DNA of 64,000 nt from Streptosporangium carneum (GTDB taxonomy: Bacteria; Actinomycetota; Actinomycetes; Streptosporangiales; Streptosporangiaceae). Below the pieces are notes generated by a model, which was not told where the DNA came from, searched no databases, and saw only the letters and a program-made list of their open reading frames with translations. The stretch spans positions 58,400 through 122,399 of the forward strand of contig NZ_BSEV01000024.1 in NCBI RefSeq assembly GCF_027922005.1, read 5' to 3'. The translations under genes and the position numbers were made by a program. This document shows, in pieces, positions 41,868-50,644 of the stretch. Position 1 is the stretch's first letter. Each line of letters starts with the position of its first letter.

Positions 41868-43277
41868 ATGCGGAGACCAAAGGGTGAGAACACCCGGTCG
41901 GTGCACCTGCCGGCCCCGGAGGCCCCCGGGCAGACCCCGCTGGGCATGCCGGTCTGGCGCAGCTCGGAGTGGGGCTTCGCCGACTCGGCCGAGTACGCCG
42001 ACGTGTGCGACGAGAGACGCTCGGGCTTCGCCTACGGCAAGGTGGACAACCCGACGACCGCCGCCTTCGCCTCGGCGGTCGCCTCGCTGGAGGGGGCCGC
42101 CGCGCCGAAGGACGTCGCGGGCCAGGCGTTCGCGTCCGGGATGGCCGCCGTCAACGCGGTCCTGATGACCTTCCTGCGCGCCGGGGCGCACATCGTCGCC
42201 CCGATCCCGATGCACGGCGGAACCTACTCGCTGATCACCAACGTGCTCTCCCGGTTCGGCGTCACCGCAGGCTTCGCGGACTACGGCGACCTCAGCCGGG
42301 TGAACGCCGAGGTCAGGTCGAACACGAAGATCATCTATGCGGAGACCCTGTCCAGTCCGACCATGGCCGTCTCCGACATCCGGGGTCTGTACCGGATCGC
42401 CCGCAGGGCGGGGGCGCTGCTGGTGGTCGACTCGACCTTCGCCACCCCGATCGTGTGCCGCCCCCTGGAACACGGCGCCGACCTGGTGATCCACTCCGCG
42501 ACCAAGTACCTCGGCGGCCACGACGACTGCAGCGGCGGCGTCGCGGTCGGCCGCCCCGACCTGATCGCGCAGCTCCGCGAGGTCGGCATCGACACCGGCG
42601 GCACGCTCTCCCCCGACGACGCGTTCCTGCTCCGCAGGGGCCTGGCCACCCTGCCGCTGCGGGTGCGCAGGATGTGCGCGACCGCGATGGTGTTCGCGGC
42701 CGCGGTGGCCAAGCACCCGGCGGTCCGCCGGGTCGACTATCCGGGCCTGCCGGAGCACCCGGGGCACCAGCTGGCCAGGCACCTGTTCGACTCGGGCCCC
42801 GAGGGGACCAGGTACGGCGCCTGCGTGACGGTCACCCCGCACGGCGGCTACGACGCGGGCGTGGCGCTGGCCGACGGGCTCGACCTCGCCTCGATCGCCA
42901 CGTCGGCCGGGGGCACTCACACCAAGGTCACGCATGTGGCCTCGACCAGTCACCCGCAGCTCGGCGAGGCCTCGGGGATCGACGCCGCGGCCGTCAGGTT
43001 CTCCATCGGGCTCGAGGACGCGGAGGATCTCATCGTCGACGTGACCAAGGCCCTCGACTCCCTGCTGTCGTCGGGGTCGCTGTCGGGGTCACTGCCGGGG
43101 TCCGCCCAGGGGCAGGCGCGGATGCCCGGCCAGGGAACGGCGCAGGAACGACCCCGGGGGCCTGCCTCAAGACCTGGGCAGGGACCCGCGCAGGGACACG
43201 GCCAGGGACCCGGGCAGGGACCCGCGCCGGGAGTAGGGCGGGGCCACGAATCGAACAGAGGGAACAGGCGAGTCTGA
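41868..43277 (+). CDS. Cys/Met-metabolism PLP enzyme (cystathionine gamma-lyase/synthase family)
   Basis: This enzyme (about 469 aa from the ATG at 41868) has the trans-sulfuration fold: GQAFASGMAAVNAVL, the cofactor-stacking segment ETLSSPTM, VVDSTFATP and the PLP lysine in SATKYLGGH. It may act as a cystathionine lyase/synthase or methionine gamma-lyase; substrate cannot be fixed. The last 60 residues are a Gly/Gln/Pro-rich tail made of 12-bp repeats (GQGPAQGHGQGPGQGP) that is foreign to the family. The start is uncertain: GTG 41856 and TTG 41793 are in frame, and none has a clear ribosome site. The 178-bp gap after gpsA is otherwise empty. Confidence 0.85.
   Translation: MRRPKGENTRSVHLPAPEAPGQTPLGMPVWRSSEWGFADSAEYADVCDERRSGFAYGKVDNPTTAAFASAVASLEGAAAPKDVAGQAFASGMAAVNAVLMTFLRAGAHIVAPIPMHGGTYSLITNVLSRFGVTAGFADYGDLSRVNAEVRSNTKIIYAETLSSPTMAVSDIRGLYRIARRAGALLVVDSTFATPIVCRPLEHGADLVIHSATKYLGGHDDCSGGVAVGRPDLIAQLREVGIDTGGTLSPDDAFLLRRGLATLPLRVRRMCATAMVFAAAVAKHPAVRRVDYPGLPEHPGHQLARHLFDSGPEGTRYGACVTVTPHGGYDAGVALADGLDLASIATSAGGTHTKVTHVASTSHPQLGEASGIDAAAVRFSIGLEDAEDLIVDVTKALDSLLSSGSLSGSLPGSAQGQARMPGQGTAQERPRGPASRPGQGPAQGHGQGPGQGPAPGVGRGHESNRGNRRV
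43179..43226 (+). repeat. Four-copy 12-bp repeat in the PLP enzyme C-terminus
   Basis: CAGGGACCCGCG and close variants repeat every 12 bp at 43179, 43191, 43203 and 43215, encoding GQGP/GQGH tetrads. Confidence 0.88.
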
Positions 43278-43317
43278 CAACCGGAATGACCCCCCAGAGG
43301 GGGTAGATTCGGTCATC

Positions 43318-44427
43318 ATGAGCGAGCAGTACGAAACCCGGCCGCGGGTAGCAATCGTCTTCGGTGGCCGCAACTCCGAGCACGCCGTCTCCATCCTCGG
43401 AGCGGGAAGCGTGCTGGAGGCCATCGACCGGTCCAAGTACGAGGTCGTCCCCGTGGGGATCGCACAGGATGGGCGGTGGGTGCTCGCCTCAGGCGACCAG
43501 CGCTACGCGATCGAGGACGGCGCGTTTCCCGCGGTCGACGACCAGGGAACGGCGCTGGCGCTGCCGTCCGGCAGTGGTTCGCTGGTGACCTACGACGCGG
43601 GCAGCATCCCGGTCGAGCTCGGTCAGGTGGACGTCGTCTTCCCCGTGATGCACGGCCCCTTCGCCGAGGACGGCACGATCCAGGGGCTGCTGGAGATGGC
43701 CGGGGTCCGCTACGTCGGCTCCGGGGTGCTGGCCAGCGCGGTCGGCATGGACAAGGGCTACATGAAGACGGTGCTCGCCGCGGCGGGCCTGCCGGTCGGG
43801 CCGTACGTCGTCGTCCGCGACCGTGACTGGCGGGTCGACCGCGACCGCGTGCTCAAGGAGGTGCAGGAGCTCGGCTGGCCCGTCTTCGTCAAGCCCGCCC
43901 GCGCCGGGTCGAGCCAGGGCATCTCCAAGGTCAACGACCTGGACGAGCTCGAAAGGGCCGTCGAGCTCGCCCGCGAGCACGACCCCAAGGTGCTGGTCGA
44001 GGCCGCCATCGTGGGACGCGAGATCGAGTGCGCGGTGCTGGAGTCGCCGGGCGACGAGGCCCCGCGCGCCAGCCTGCCCGGCGAGGTGCTCGTCCGCGGC
44101 GACCACGCGTTCTTCGACTTCGAGGCCAAGTACATCGAGGGCGACATGTCCCTGGCCGTGCCCGCGGACATCCCGGCCGAGGTGGCTGAGGAGCTGCGGG
44201 GGATGGCCGTGCGCGCCTTCGAGGCGCTGGGCTGCGAGGGCCTGTCCCGGGTCGACTTCTTCTACACCGAGGACGGCGGGCTGATCCTCAACGAGATCAA
44301 CACGATGCCCGGCTTCACCTCGGTCTCGGTCGCGCCGCAGCTGTGGGCCGCGACCGGCGTCTCCTACGCGGAGCTGGTCGACAGGCTGATCCAGCTGGCC
44401 CTGGCCCGGCCGTCCGGCCTGCGGTAG
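43318..44427 (+). CDS. ddl: D-alanine--D-alanine ligase
   Basis: This 369-aa ATP-grasp ligase joins two D-Ala for peptidoglycan. Family marks include VFGGRNSEHAVSILGAGSVL, HGPFAEDGTIQGLLE, the ATP-binding FVKPARAGSSQGIS and the metal-binding ILNEINTMPGFTSVS. It is the DdlA-type long form. No sign of the D-Ala-D-Lac residues of resistance ligases can be judged by eye. CCCCCCAGAGGGGG just upstream could form a small hairpin in the leader. Confidence 0.96.
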   Translation: MSEQYETRPRVAIVFGGRNSEHAVSILGAGSVLEAIDRSKYEVVPVGIAQDGRWVLASGDQRYAIEDGAFPAVDDQGTALALPSGSGSLVTYDAGSIPVELGQVDVVFPVMHGPFAEDGTIQGLLEMAGVRYVGSGVLASAVGMDKGYMKTVLAAAGLPVGPYVVVRDRDWRVDRDRVLKEVQELGWPVFVKPARAGSSQGISKVNDLDELERAVELAREHDPKVLVEAAIVGREIECAVLESPGDEAPRASLPGEVLVRGDHAFFDFEAKYIEGDMSLAVPADIPAEVAEELRGMAVRAFEALGCEGLSRVDFFYTEDGGLILNEINTMPGFTSVSVAPQLWAATGVSYAELVDRLIQLALARPSGLR

Positions 44428-44437
44428 CGCCGTCCCC

Positions 44438-44475
44438 GCGCCGGACGGACCGCCTGGCCGCCCGGTCCGCGGCGC
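44438..44475. terminator. Hairpin between convergent ddl and DUF3515 genes
   Basis: GCGCCG with CGGCGC outside and CGGACCG (44446-44452) with CGGTCCG (44463-44469) inside form an interrupted stem. Confidence 0.55.
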
Positions 44476-44499
44476 ACGGCCCCGGACAGGCAGGAGAGG

Positions 44500-44946
44500 T
44501 CAGCCGGTCTGCGGCAGCGCCGCCTTGATGGGCGGCGCGAGATCGACGAGCACGTCCTGGGGGGTGTGCTCACGCGAGATCGTCACCTCGACGTAGGCCT
44601 CCCTGCCGACCGCCGTGAACAGCGCCGGCCTGACGGGGTCGTTGAACCACGCGACCCCGTCGATCTCCGGCACCTGTTCGGTGGCCGTCATCGTCGCCGG
44701 CCGCGGCACCCCGCAGCGCAGGGCGATCCTGGCCTCCCCCCACACCGCCACGTACGGCGAGGCGGGCGACGACTCCACCCGTTCGAGGCCGTCGAGCGCG
44801 CGGGGAAGCCGCTCGCCGAGCGCCTTGCACGCGGCGGCGGCCACCCCCTCCGGCGCGGGTGGATCCACGCGGACGGCGCCGCCGCATCCCGCCAGGGTCA
44901 GTGGGAGGCAGGCGCACGCCGCCCAGCGCGCGAACCGGAGTGACAT
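44500..44946 (-). CDS. DUF3515 lipoprotein
   Basis: This 148-aa exported lipoprotein has a short n-region, hydrophobic core and lipobox LTLAGC (Cys at about 21), then a DUF3515 domain with conserved-looking ERVESSPASPYVAVWGEARIALRCG and WFNDP. Two further Cys could pair outside the membrane. Function unknown; the gene sits between ddl and thiL in many actinomycetes, suggesting an envelope role. Confidence 0.88.
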   Translation of the reverse strand: MSLRFARWAACACLPLTLAGCGGAVRVDPPAPEGVAAAACKALGERLPRALDGLERVESSPASPYVAVWGEARIALRCGVPRPATMTATEQVPEIDGVAWFNDPVRPALFTAVGREAYVEVTISREHTPQDVLVDLAPPIKAALPQTG

Positions 44947-44963
44947 GTCGTGTTCCCGATGGA

Positions 44964-45197
44964 TCAGATATGAACGATGGGACACGTAAGGGTACGTGTG
45001 ATGCCCTCCACCGCCTGAATCTGGGCCACCACGAGCTTGCCTAGATCATCCACATTGCGGGCTTCGGCGCGGACGATCACATCGTAGGGGCCGGTGACGT
45101 CCTCGGCCTGCGTGACACCGGTGATCGAGGAGATCTGTCCGGCCACGTTCGCCGCCTTGCCGACCTCGGTCTGGATCAGGATGTAGGCCTGCACCAT
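44964..45197 (-). CDS. Stand-alone AsnC/Lrp ligand-binding (RAM) protein
   Basis: This 77-aa protein is the RAM domain of Lrp/AsnC regulators without a DNA-binding part: VQAYILIQTEVGKAANVAGQ, then DVTGPYDVIVRAEARNVDDL and a closing strand ITRTLTCPIVHI. Such domains bind amino acids and assemble into rings. It lies 17 bp upstream of the DUF3515 gene on the same strand and is divergent from thiL. Confidence 0.92.
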   Translation of the reverse strand: MVQAYILIQTEVGKAANVAGQISSITGVTQAEDVTGPYDVIVRAEARNVDDLGKLVVAQIQAVEGITRTLTCPIVHI

Positions 45198-45245
45198 AAC
45201 GTCCTCCCGGGCGATTGGATCAGTGCCGAAGGGCCACCGTACCCT

Positions 45246-46205
45246 GTGATGAACGGGAGGTGCGTCATCACAGTCGGAGATCTCGGCGAATTCGGAGTTG
45301 TTGCACGTATAGCCGAACGCTTGCCACAGGGTGGGACCGTGCTCCTCGGTCCCGGGGACGACGCCGCGATGGTGAGGTCTCCTGACGGACGGGTCGTCGT
45401 GACGACAGACTTATTGATCGAGGGTAGGCACTTTCGTCGCGATTGGTCCAGTGGCTATGACATCGGCCGCAAAGCCGCGGCACAGAATCTTTCGGACATC
45501 GTTGCGATGGGAGCCAACCCCACCGGCATCGTGGTCGGCCTCGGCATGCCCGCGGACGCGACCACGGGCTGGCTCGACGATCTCGCCGACGGCTTCCGCG
45601 ACGAGTGCGACCTGGTCGGAGCCAGTGTGGTCGGCGGCGACACGACCCGCTGCGACCTGGTCGTGATCGGTGTCACGGCGCTGGGAGACCTGGGCGGGCG
45701 GGCGCCCGTCACCCGTTCGGGCGCGCGGCCCGGTGACGTGGTCGCGGTCGCGGGGCGGCTCGGCCACGCCGCCGCCGGTCTCGCGCTGCTCACAGAGGGC
45801 GGGAGCGGTCCCGCGGAGCTGGTCGACGCCCACCGTCGCCCCGAGCCCCCGTACGCCTGCGGCCCTCAGGCCGCCGCGCTCGGCGCCACCTCGATGCTCG
45901 ACGTCAGCGACGGCCTGCTCCAGGACCTCGGGCACGTCGCCACGGCGAGCCGGGTCGGCGTCGTGCTCCTCCCCGAGTCCTTCACGGTCCCCGTCCCGAT
46001 GGAGAAGGCCGCCCGGCTGCTCGGCGTCGACCCGCTGGAGTGGATCCTCTCCGGCGGGGACGATCACGCCCTCGCCGCGACCTTCCCCGAGACCGTACGG
46101 CTCCCGCCTGAGTGGACGGTGGTCGGTCACGTCGTCTCCGGCGAAGGTGTGCAGGTCAGAGGGCGTTCCATGACGCGCGGAGGCTGGGACCACTTCCGGC
46201 AGTGA
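45246..46205 (+). CDS. thiL: Thiamine-monophosphate kinase
   Basis: This 319-aa AIRS-fold kinase phosphorylates thiamine phosphate to thiamine pyrophosphate. Typical elements are GPGDDAAMV, TTDLLIEGRHFRRDW, QNLSDIVAMGA, GGDTTRC and LDVSDGLLQD. The start is the GTG at 45246 or the adjacent ATG at 45249. ThiD, an earlier kinase of the same pathway, is encoded 1.3 kb downstream. Confidence 0.94.
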   Translation: MMNGRCVITVGDLGEFGVVARIAERLPQGGTVLLGPGDDAAMVRSPDGRVVVTTDLLIEGRHFRRDWSSGYDIGRKAAAQNLSDIVAMGANPTGIVVGLGMPADATTGWLDDLADGFRDECDLVGASVVGGDTTRCDLVVIGVTALGDLGGRAPVTRSGARPGDVVAVAGRLGHAAAGLALLTEGGSGPAELVDAHRRPEPPYACGPQAAALGATSMLDVSDGLLQDLGHVATASRVGVVLLPESFTVPVPMEKAARLLGVDPLEWILSGGDDHALAATFPETVRLPPEWTVVGHVVSGEGVQVRGRSMTRGGWDHFRQ

Positions 46206-46302
46206 CGTTTCCCACTGCTGTGACATCAGTTAAATTTGCGACAAACGGTTACTAAAATGGTATGAAGTTATGCGGCCGAGATTCCCTAGAGGAAGGGGCG
46301 AC
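46206..46302 (+). promoter_or_regulatory. Promoter region of the CBM2-like gene
   Basis: GCAGTG/CACTGC right at the thiL stop could form a weak terminator. The next 50 bp are AT-rich and include TTGCGA, then TACTAAAAT and GGTATGAAG, which could serve as -35 and -10 boxes; spacing is not ideal. Confidence 0.35.
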
Positions 46303-47379
46303 ATGGGCCGCCATGGTGGACATGGGGAAAACGCCCCCCGTAACCGGGGGAAACGTGAGCCGGAGCCCGCTCCGGACCCCGCTTCACACGCCGAGAGACC
46401 CTTCTCGCCCGCGGAGACCCGCGAGGAGCCGATCGGGCGCCGGCTCCGTCCCGAGGAGTCCGCGGTCACCGAACCCCGCAAGGGGTTCCTGGGATCGGGC
46501 TGGTCAGCCACCTCCGAGCTGTCCGAACCTGTCTGGCCGGACAGGGAGAGCGGACGGGGAGGACGCGCCAAGATGGCGCTGCTCGCCGTCGCGGCGGTGG
46601 TCGTGGTGCTCGGCGGAAGCGTGGTGGGCATCCAGCTGGTGAGCAGCGGCCCTGCCGGCTCGACCACCGGGTGTCAGACCAGCGGATGCGTCGCGGGCGC
46701 CTCGAACCAGCCCGCCCCCGAGGACACCCTCGCCGATCCGGACGAGGAGCCCTCCTCCTCGGAGGAGCCCTCGCCCGCCGAGGAACCCGCGGCCGAGGAG
46801 AAACCGGACCCGGACGCCTCCGGGACCCCCGCGCCGGTGACGACCCCCCGCCGCGTCAGCCGTACCCAGGGCGCGAAGCCGCGTCCGACCCCGACGGCGA
46901 CCAACACCCCGCGCCGCACCCAGCAGCCGCAGCCGCAGCCGGAGGAGCCGCAGCCCACGCCGAGCTCGGTCGACCAGTCGCCGATCTCCGACACCCCGAC
47001 CCACAGGCCGTCCGAGAGCTCGGGCGTCACCGAACCGTCGCCCGCCCCGACCTCCTCCGCGACCTCGACCGCCCCCGCCGCCGGCGCGGCCGTCACCGTC
47101 GGATACGGCCTGGTCAGCGAGAAGGGCAAGGCGTACACCGCCCAGCTCGTGGTCACCGCGGACGACAGGCTCGACCGCCTGACGCTGAAGGTGCCGGTCA
47201 GCGGCGAGGTCACCTCGGTGCGCGGCGCGAACTGGAGCCAGACCGGCGAAACCCTGGTGATCGAGTCCACCGAGAGGCTGGACGAGGGTGAGAACCTGGT
47301 CGTCACCTTCACCGCGGACGGGCAGGCGCACGAGCCGCGGACCTGCCAGAGCTCCCAGGGAGACTGCGTCGTCGTCTGA
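46303..47379 (+). CDS. Membrane-anchored protein with CBM2-like extracellular domain
   Basis: This 358-aa protein has a charged cytoplasmic N-terminus (about 1-88), one transmembrane helix (about 91-112), a Cys pair (CQTSGC), a long Pro/Ser/Glu/Thr-rich spacer (about 128-255) and a C-terminal beta domain (about 262-358) with strand pattern, ANWSQTG and a closing Cys pair (TCQSSQGDC). The last resembles cellulose-binding CBM2 folds, although key surface Trp residues are few. It could bind wall or external polysaccharide. AGGAAGGGG precedes the ATG. Confidence 0.7.
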   Translation: MGRHGGHGENAPRNRGKREPEPAPDPASHAERPFSPAETREEPIGRRLRPEESAVTEPRKGFLGSGWSATSELSEPVWPDRESGRGGRAKMALLAVAAVVVVLGGSVVGIQLVSSGPAGSTTGCQTSGCVAGASNQPAPEDTLADPDEEPSSSEEPSPAEEPAAEEKPDPDASGTPAPVTTPRRVSRTQGAKPRPTPTATNTPRRTQQPQPQPEEPQPTPSSVDQSPISDTPTHRPSESSGVTEPSPAPTSSATSTAPAAGAAVTVGYGLVSEKGKAYTAQLVVTADDRLDRLTLKVPVSGEVTSVRGANWSQTGETLVIESTERLDEGENLVVTFTADGQAHEPRTCQSSQGDCVVV

Positions 47380-47470
47380 CCGGGCGAACCTTCCCGGGCA
47401 CGGCGACAGCCGGGCGCGAAGCCCCCGGGACGGGGGCGCGGTTGGGCGGGGAACTGGTTGGATGGTGCGT

Positions 47471-48265
47471 ATGACCGATTCCATCCCTCCTCGCGTGCTG
47501 ACCGTCGCCGGTTCCGACTCGGGCGGCGGCGCCGGCATCCAGGCCGACCTGAAGACGATGCTGGCCCTCGGCGCGCACGGCATGAGCGTCATCGCCGCGG
47601 TGACCGCACAGAACTCGATGGGTGTCCAGGGATACTGGGAGCTGCCCGCGGAGGCGGTGCGGGCCCAGCTCGACTCGGTGCTGGGCGACATCGGCGTCCA
47701 GGCGGTCAAGACGGGGATGCTCGCCTCGCCCGTGCTGGTCGAGACGGTGGCCGAGGTGCTCGCGCGGGTCGAGGCGCCGGTCGTGGTCGACCCCGTGGGG
47801 GTCTCCAAGCACGGCGACGCGCTGCTCGCGCCCGAGGCGGTGGACGTCGTCAAGTCGCGGCTGCTGCCCACGGCGACCGTGGTGACGCCGAACCTCTGGG
47901 AGGTCCTGCAGCTCACCGGCGTCAAGGTCGAGGACGACCAGGACATGCGTCGGGCCGCGGACGCGATCCTGGAGCTGGGCCCCACCTGGGCGCTGATCAA
48001 GGGCGGGCACCTGCCGGGAGCCCCGGTCGACCTGCTGACCGACGGCACAGAGGAGTTCCGCTTCAGCGCCGAACGCCTCGACAACCGCCACACCCACGGC
48101 ACCGGCTGCACCCTGGCCTCCGCCGTCGCCTCACACCTGGCGTTCGGCGAGGACGTCCCGACGGCCGTGGAGAAGTCCAAGGCGTACGTGACCGGAGCCA
48201 TCGCCCACGGCTTCGCGCTCGGCTCGGGCATCGGCCCCGTCGACCACGGGTGGCGCTGGCGTTAG
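47471..48265 (+). CDS. thiD: Hydroxymethylpyrimidine/phosphomethylpyrimidine kinase
   Basis: This 264-aa ribokinase-fold enzyme phosphorylates HMP and then HMP-P in thiamine synthesis. It shows VLTVAGSDSGGGAGIQADLK, AVTAQNS, VVDPVGVSKHGDALL, VTPNLWE and the anion-hole HTHGTGCTLASA. An ATG 9 bp upstream (47462) is also possible. No TPP riboswitch is visible before it or thiL. Confidence 0.94.
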   Translation: MTDSIPPRVLTVAGSDSGGGAGIQADLKTMLALGAHGMSVIAAVTAQNSMGVQGYWELPAEAVRAQLDSVLGDIGVQAVKTGMLASPVLVETVAEVLARVEAPVVVDPVGVSKHGDALLAPEAVDVVKSRLLPTATVVTPNLWEVLQLTGVKVEDDQDMRRAADAILELGPTWALIKGGHLPGAPVDLLTDGTEEFRFSAERLDNRHTHGTGCTLASAVASHLAFGEDVPTAVEKSKAYVTGAIAHGFALGSGIGPVDHGWRWR

Positions 48266-48330
48266 GTTCGTGTGCCGCGACGCGGGCGAGGCGGCCGGGC
48301 ATCAGGCGCGCCGCCGACGCCCGCCTCCCA

Positions 48331-48418
48331 GCGGAGGCGGCCGGCTCCGAGCGGAGGAGCCTTTCTCCGGGCGGAGGAGCCTTTCTCCGGGCGGAGGAGC
48401 CTTTCTCCGAGCGAAGGC
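48331..48418. repeat. 20-bp tandem repeat
   Basis: GCGGAGGAGCCTTTCTCCGG repeats at 48351, 48371 and 48391, with a degenerate unit at 48331. Each unit can itself fold (GGAG/CTCC). Confidence 0.9.
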
Positions 48419-48432
48419 GGCTGGAAACGGCG

Positions 48433-48468
48433 ACGGCCCGTCGCCTCCGAGCGGAGGCGACGGGCCGT
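48433..48468. terminator. Bidirectional terminator between thiD and rpmB
   Basis: A 17-bp perfect stem (48433-48449 with 48452-48468) with a 2-nt spacer lies 12 bp from the rpmB stop. It is one of the strongest inverted repeats in the window. Confidence 0.8.
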
Positions 48469-48480
48469 GCGCGCGTCTGG

Positions 48481-48666
48481 CTAGCGAGTGACCTTGCCGG
48501 CCTTGATGCAGGAGGTGCAAACGTTCAGCCGCTTCGGCGTGCCGTTCACCACTGCGCGCACGGGCTGGATGTTCGGGTTCCAGCGGCGGCGGGTGCGGCG
48601 GTGCGAGTGGGAGACGTTGTTGCCGAAGGTCGGCTTCTTAGCGCAAACATCGCAGACGGAAGCCAC
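48481..48666 (-). CDS. rpmB: 50S ribosomal protein L28 (zinc-binding form)
   Basis: This 61-aa protein starts at GTG 48666 with AAGGAG upstream. The CDVCAKK and CTSCIKAG pairs are the four zinc ligands of a C+ paralogue, and NNVSHSHRRTRRRWNPNIQ is the L28 core. Actinomycetes often carry zinc-free paralogues repressed by Zur; this is the zinc-dependent version. It is divergent from the DAK2 gene. Confidence 0.96.
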   Translation of the reverse strand: MASVCDVCAKKPTFGNNVSHSHRRTRRRWNPNIQPVRAVVNGTPKRLNVCTSCIKAGKVTR

Positions 48667-48861
48667 GGTTCGCTCCTTAGATAAGTCGAGAGGCTCGATC
48701 CGCCGCACTGGCGGCGGTCATCGGGCGCGCCGGGACGACCGGCTGGCCACACGAGGATATCCGATGTCCGGCCATGGATGCCAACACGGGCCGCCATGAC
48801 TGGCCGAACGGGGATAATCTCCGGAGGCAACCGTAGCGCATTCCCAGGGGTGGAGGGCGGC

Positions 48862-50436
48862 ATGCTGCAGGTTCTCGACCCGTCCGCCGTGCGGCGGTGG
48901 TCGCGGCTGGCCGCGGAGACTCTGGGAAGGGCTCGCGAGGAGATCGACGCGCTCAACGTCTTCCCGGTTCCCGACGGCGACACGGGGACCAACCTGCACC
49001 TGACCATGCTCTCCGCCGCCGAGGCGCTCGACGGGCTGCCCGGCGACGCCGACGCCGCGACCACCTGGCAGACCCTCGCCCAGGGCGCGCTGCTCGGCGC
49101 CAGGGGCAACTCGGGCGTCATCGTCAGCCAGGCGCTGCGCGGTCTCGCCGAGGTGCTCAGAGCGGCCGACGGGCGGGGCGCCGACCTCGGCAGAGGGCTT
49201 GTCAGGGCCGCCGAGCTGGCCCGTGAAGCGGTGGCCAGACCGGTCGAGGGCACGGTGCTCAGCGTGCTCGCCGCCGTCGCGGGAGCGGTGCGCGATCTGC
49301 GGGGGGACCTCGCGGCCGTGGCCAGGAGCGCCGCCGACGAGGCGCGCTCCGCGCTCCGCCGCACCCCGGACCAGCTCGACGTGCTCGCCCGCAGCGGCGT
49401 CGTCGACGCGGGCGGCGCGGGGCTGACGATCATCCTGGAGAGCCTCGCCGCGGTGGTCACCGACTCCCGCGCCGAGCGGGTCGACATCCCGGCGCCGACC
49501 CGCCGGGCCGCCGTCGAGCCGGTCGGGCCGCAGGAGGGGCCGGGCTACGAGGTCATGTACCTCCTGGACGCCGACGCGGAGGCGGTCGGCGAGCTGCGTC
49601 GGGAGCTGGACGCGCTCGGCGACTGCCTGGTGGTCGTCGGCGGCGAGGGCCTGTGGAACGTCCACGTCCACGTCGACGACGCGGGTGCGGCGATCGAGGC
49701 GGCCGTGCGCGTGGGGCGGCCGCACCGGATCAGGGTGACCTACCTGCCCGGGGCGGGCCGGACCCACCCCGTCGCCCGGGGGAGAGGCGTCGTGGCCGTG
49801 GCCGCGGGACCCGCGCTCGGCGCCGTGTTCGAGCGCTCCGGCGCCGTGGTGGTCCGCAGGGAGCCCGGCGCGAGCCCGCCGCTGGCCGCGGTGCTCGCCG
49901 CGATCCGCGAGGCGGGCTCGGAGGTCGTGGTGCTGCCGAACGACGGCGGGACACGCGAGGTCGCCACGGCCGCCGCGGAGGTCGCCAGGGAGGAGGGGCT
50001 GACCGTCAGCGTGCTGCCCACCAGGGCCTCGGTGCAGGGCCTGGCGGCGCTCGCCGTCCACGATCCGCTGCGCCGCTTCGACGACGACGTGGTGGCCATG
50101 ACGGAGGCCGCCGCGCACACCCGGCACGGGCACGTCTGGGTGGCCGACCGCGAGGTCGTGTCGAGCGCGGGCCCGGCCCGTCCGGGAGACGTCCTGGGCG
50201 TGATCGACGGCGACGTCGCCGTGATCGGCGCGGACCTGGTGGAGACCGCCCTGGAGACGGTCCGCCGCATGGTGTCCCCGAGCAGCGAGCTGGTGACCGT
50301 GCTCGAGGGGGTCAACGCGCCCGAGGGGCTGACGCGAGCCGTACGGGACCATCTGGCCGAGACCCGCCCCGACATCGAGGTCGTCGCCTACAAGGGCGGC
50401 CAGGGCGGCTACCCGCTGCTCGTCGGCGTCGAGTGA
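48862..50436 (+). CDS. DAK2-domain protein (FakA-like fatty acid kinase subunit)
   Basis: This 524-aa protein has an N-terminal DhaL/DAK2 ATP-binding domain (about 1-200; FPVPDGDTGTN with metal-binding Asp at 38-41, GARGNSGVI and GTVLSVLAA) and a C-terminal DegV/EDD-like region (about 240-524). FakA phosphorylates fatty acids bound to FakB partners for lipid synthesis. No FakB gene is nearby. GGAGGG lies 4 bp before the ATG. It sits between rpmB and recG, a conserved position across Gram-positives. Confidence 0.88.
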   Translation: MLQVLDPSAVRRWSRLAAETLGRAREEIDALNVFPVPDGDTGTNLHLTMLSAAEALDGLPGDADAATTWQTLAQGALLGARGNSGVIVSQALRGLAEVLRAADGRGADLGRGLVRAAELAREAVARPVEGTVLSVLAAVAGAVRDLRGDLAAVARSAADEARSALRRTPDQLDVLARSGVVDAGGAGLTIILESLAAVVTDSRAERVDIPAPTRRAAVEPVGPQEGPGYEVMYLLDADAEAVGELRRELDALGDCLVVVGGEGLWNVHVHVDDAGAAIEAAVRVGRPHRIRVTYLPGAGRTHPVARGRGVVAVAAGPALGAVFERSGAVVVRREPGASPPLAAVLAAIREAGSEVVVLPNDGGTREVATAAAEVAREEGLTVSVLPTRASVQGLAALAVHDPLRRFDDDVVAMTEAAAHTRHGHVWVADREVVSSAGPARPGDVLGVIDGDVAVIGADLVETALETVRRMVSPSSELVTVLEGVNAPEGLTRAVRDHLAETRPDIEVVAYKGGQGGYPLLVGVE

Positions 50437-50438
50437 GA

Positions 50439-50560
50439 CCGGCGTCGGGTGGGAGCGGCGTCGGACGGGACGCGCGCCGGGTGGGAGCGGCGTCGGACGG
50501 GACCGGCGTCGGGTGGGAGCGGCGTCGGACGGGACGCGTGCCGGAGGGGAACCGCGTGCC
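50439..50560. repeat. 32-bp tandem repeat between DAK2 gene and recG
   Basis: Units carrying GTGGGAGCGGCGTCGGACGG recur with a 32-bp period at about 50439, 50471 and 50503, then decay after 50535. Units alternate CCGGCGTCG and CGCGCGCCG at their left ends, hinting at a 64-bp higher-order unit. Confidence 0.88.
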
Positions 50561-50644
50561 GGAGGGGAGCGGGGCGCGGCGCGGACGGACGCGCTCAGGG
50601 GGCGTCGGGCCCGTTCTGTCGCACGGACGCGGTAGAAACTTGGG

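Noticed and set aside
47380..47470. Search for a TPP riboswitch before thiD and thiL
   Set aside because: None of the conserved THI-box blocks is visible before either gene.
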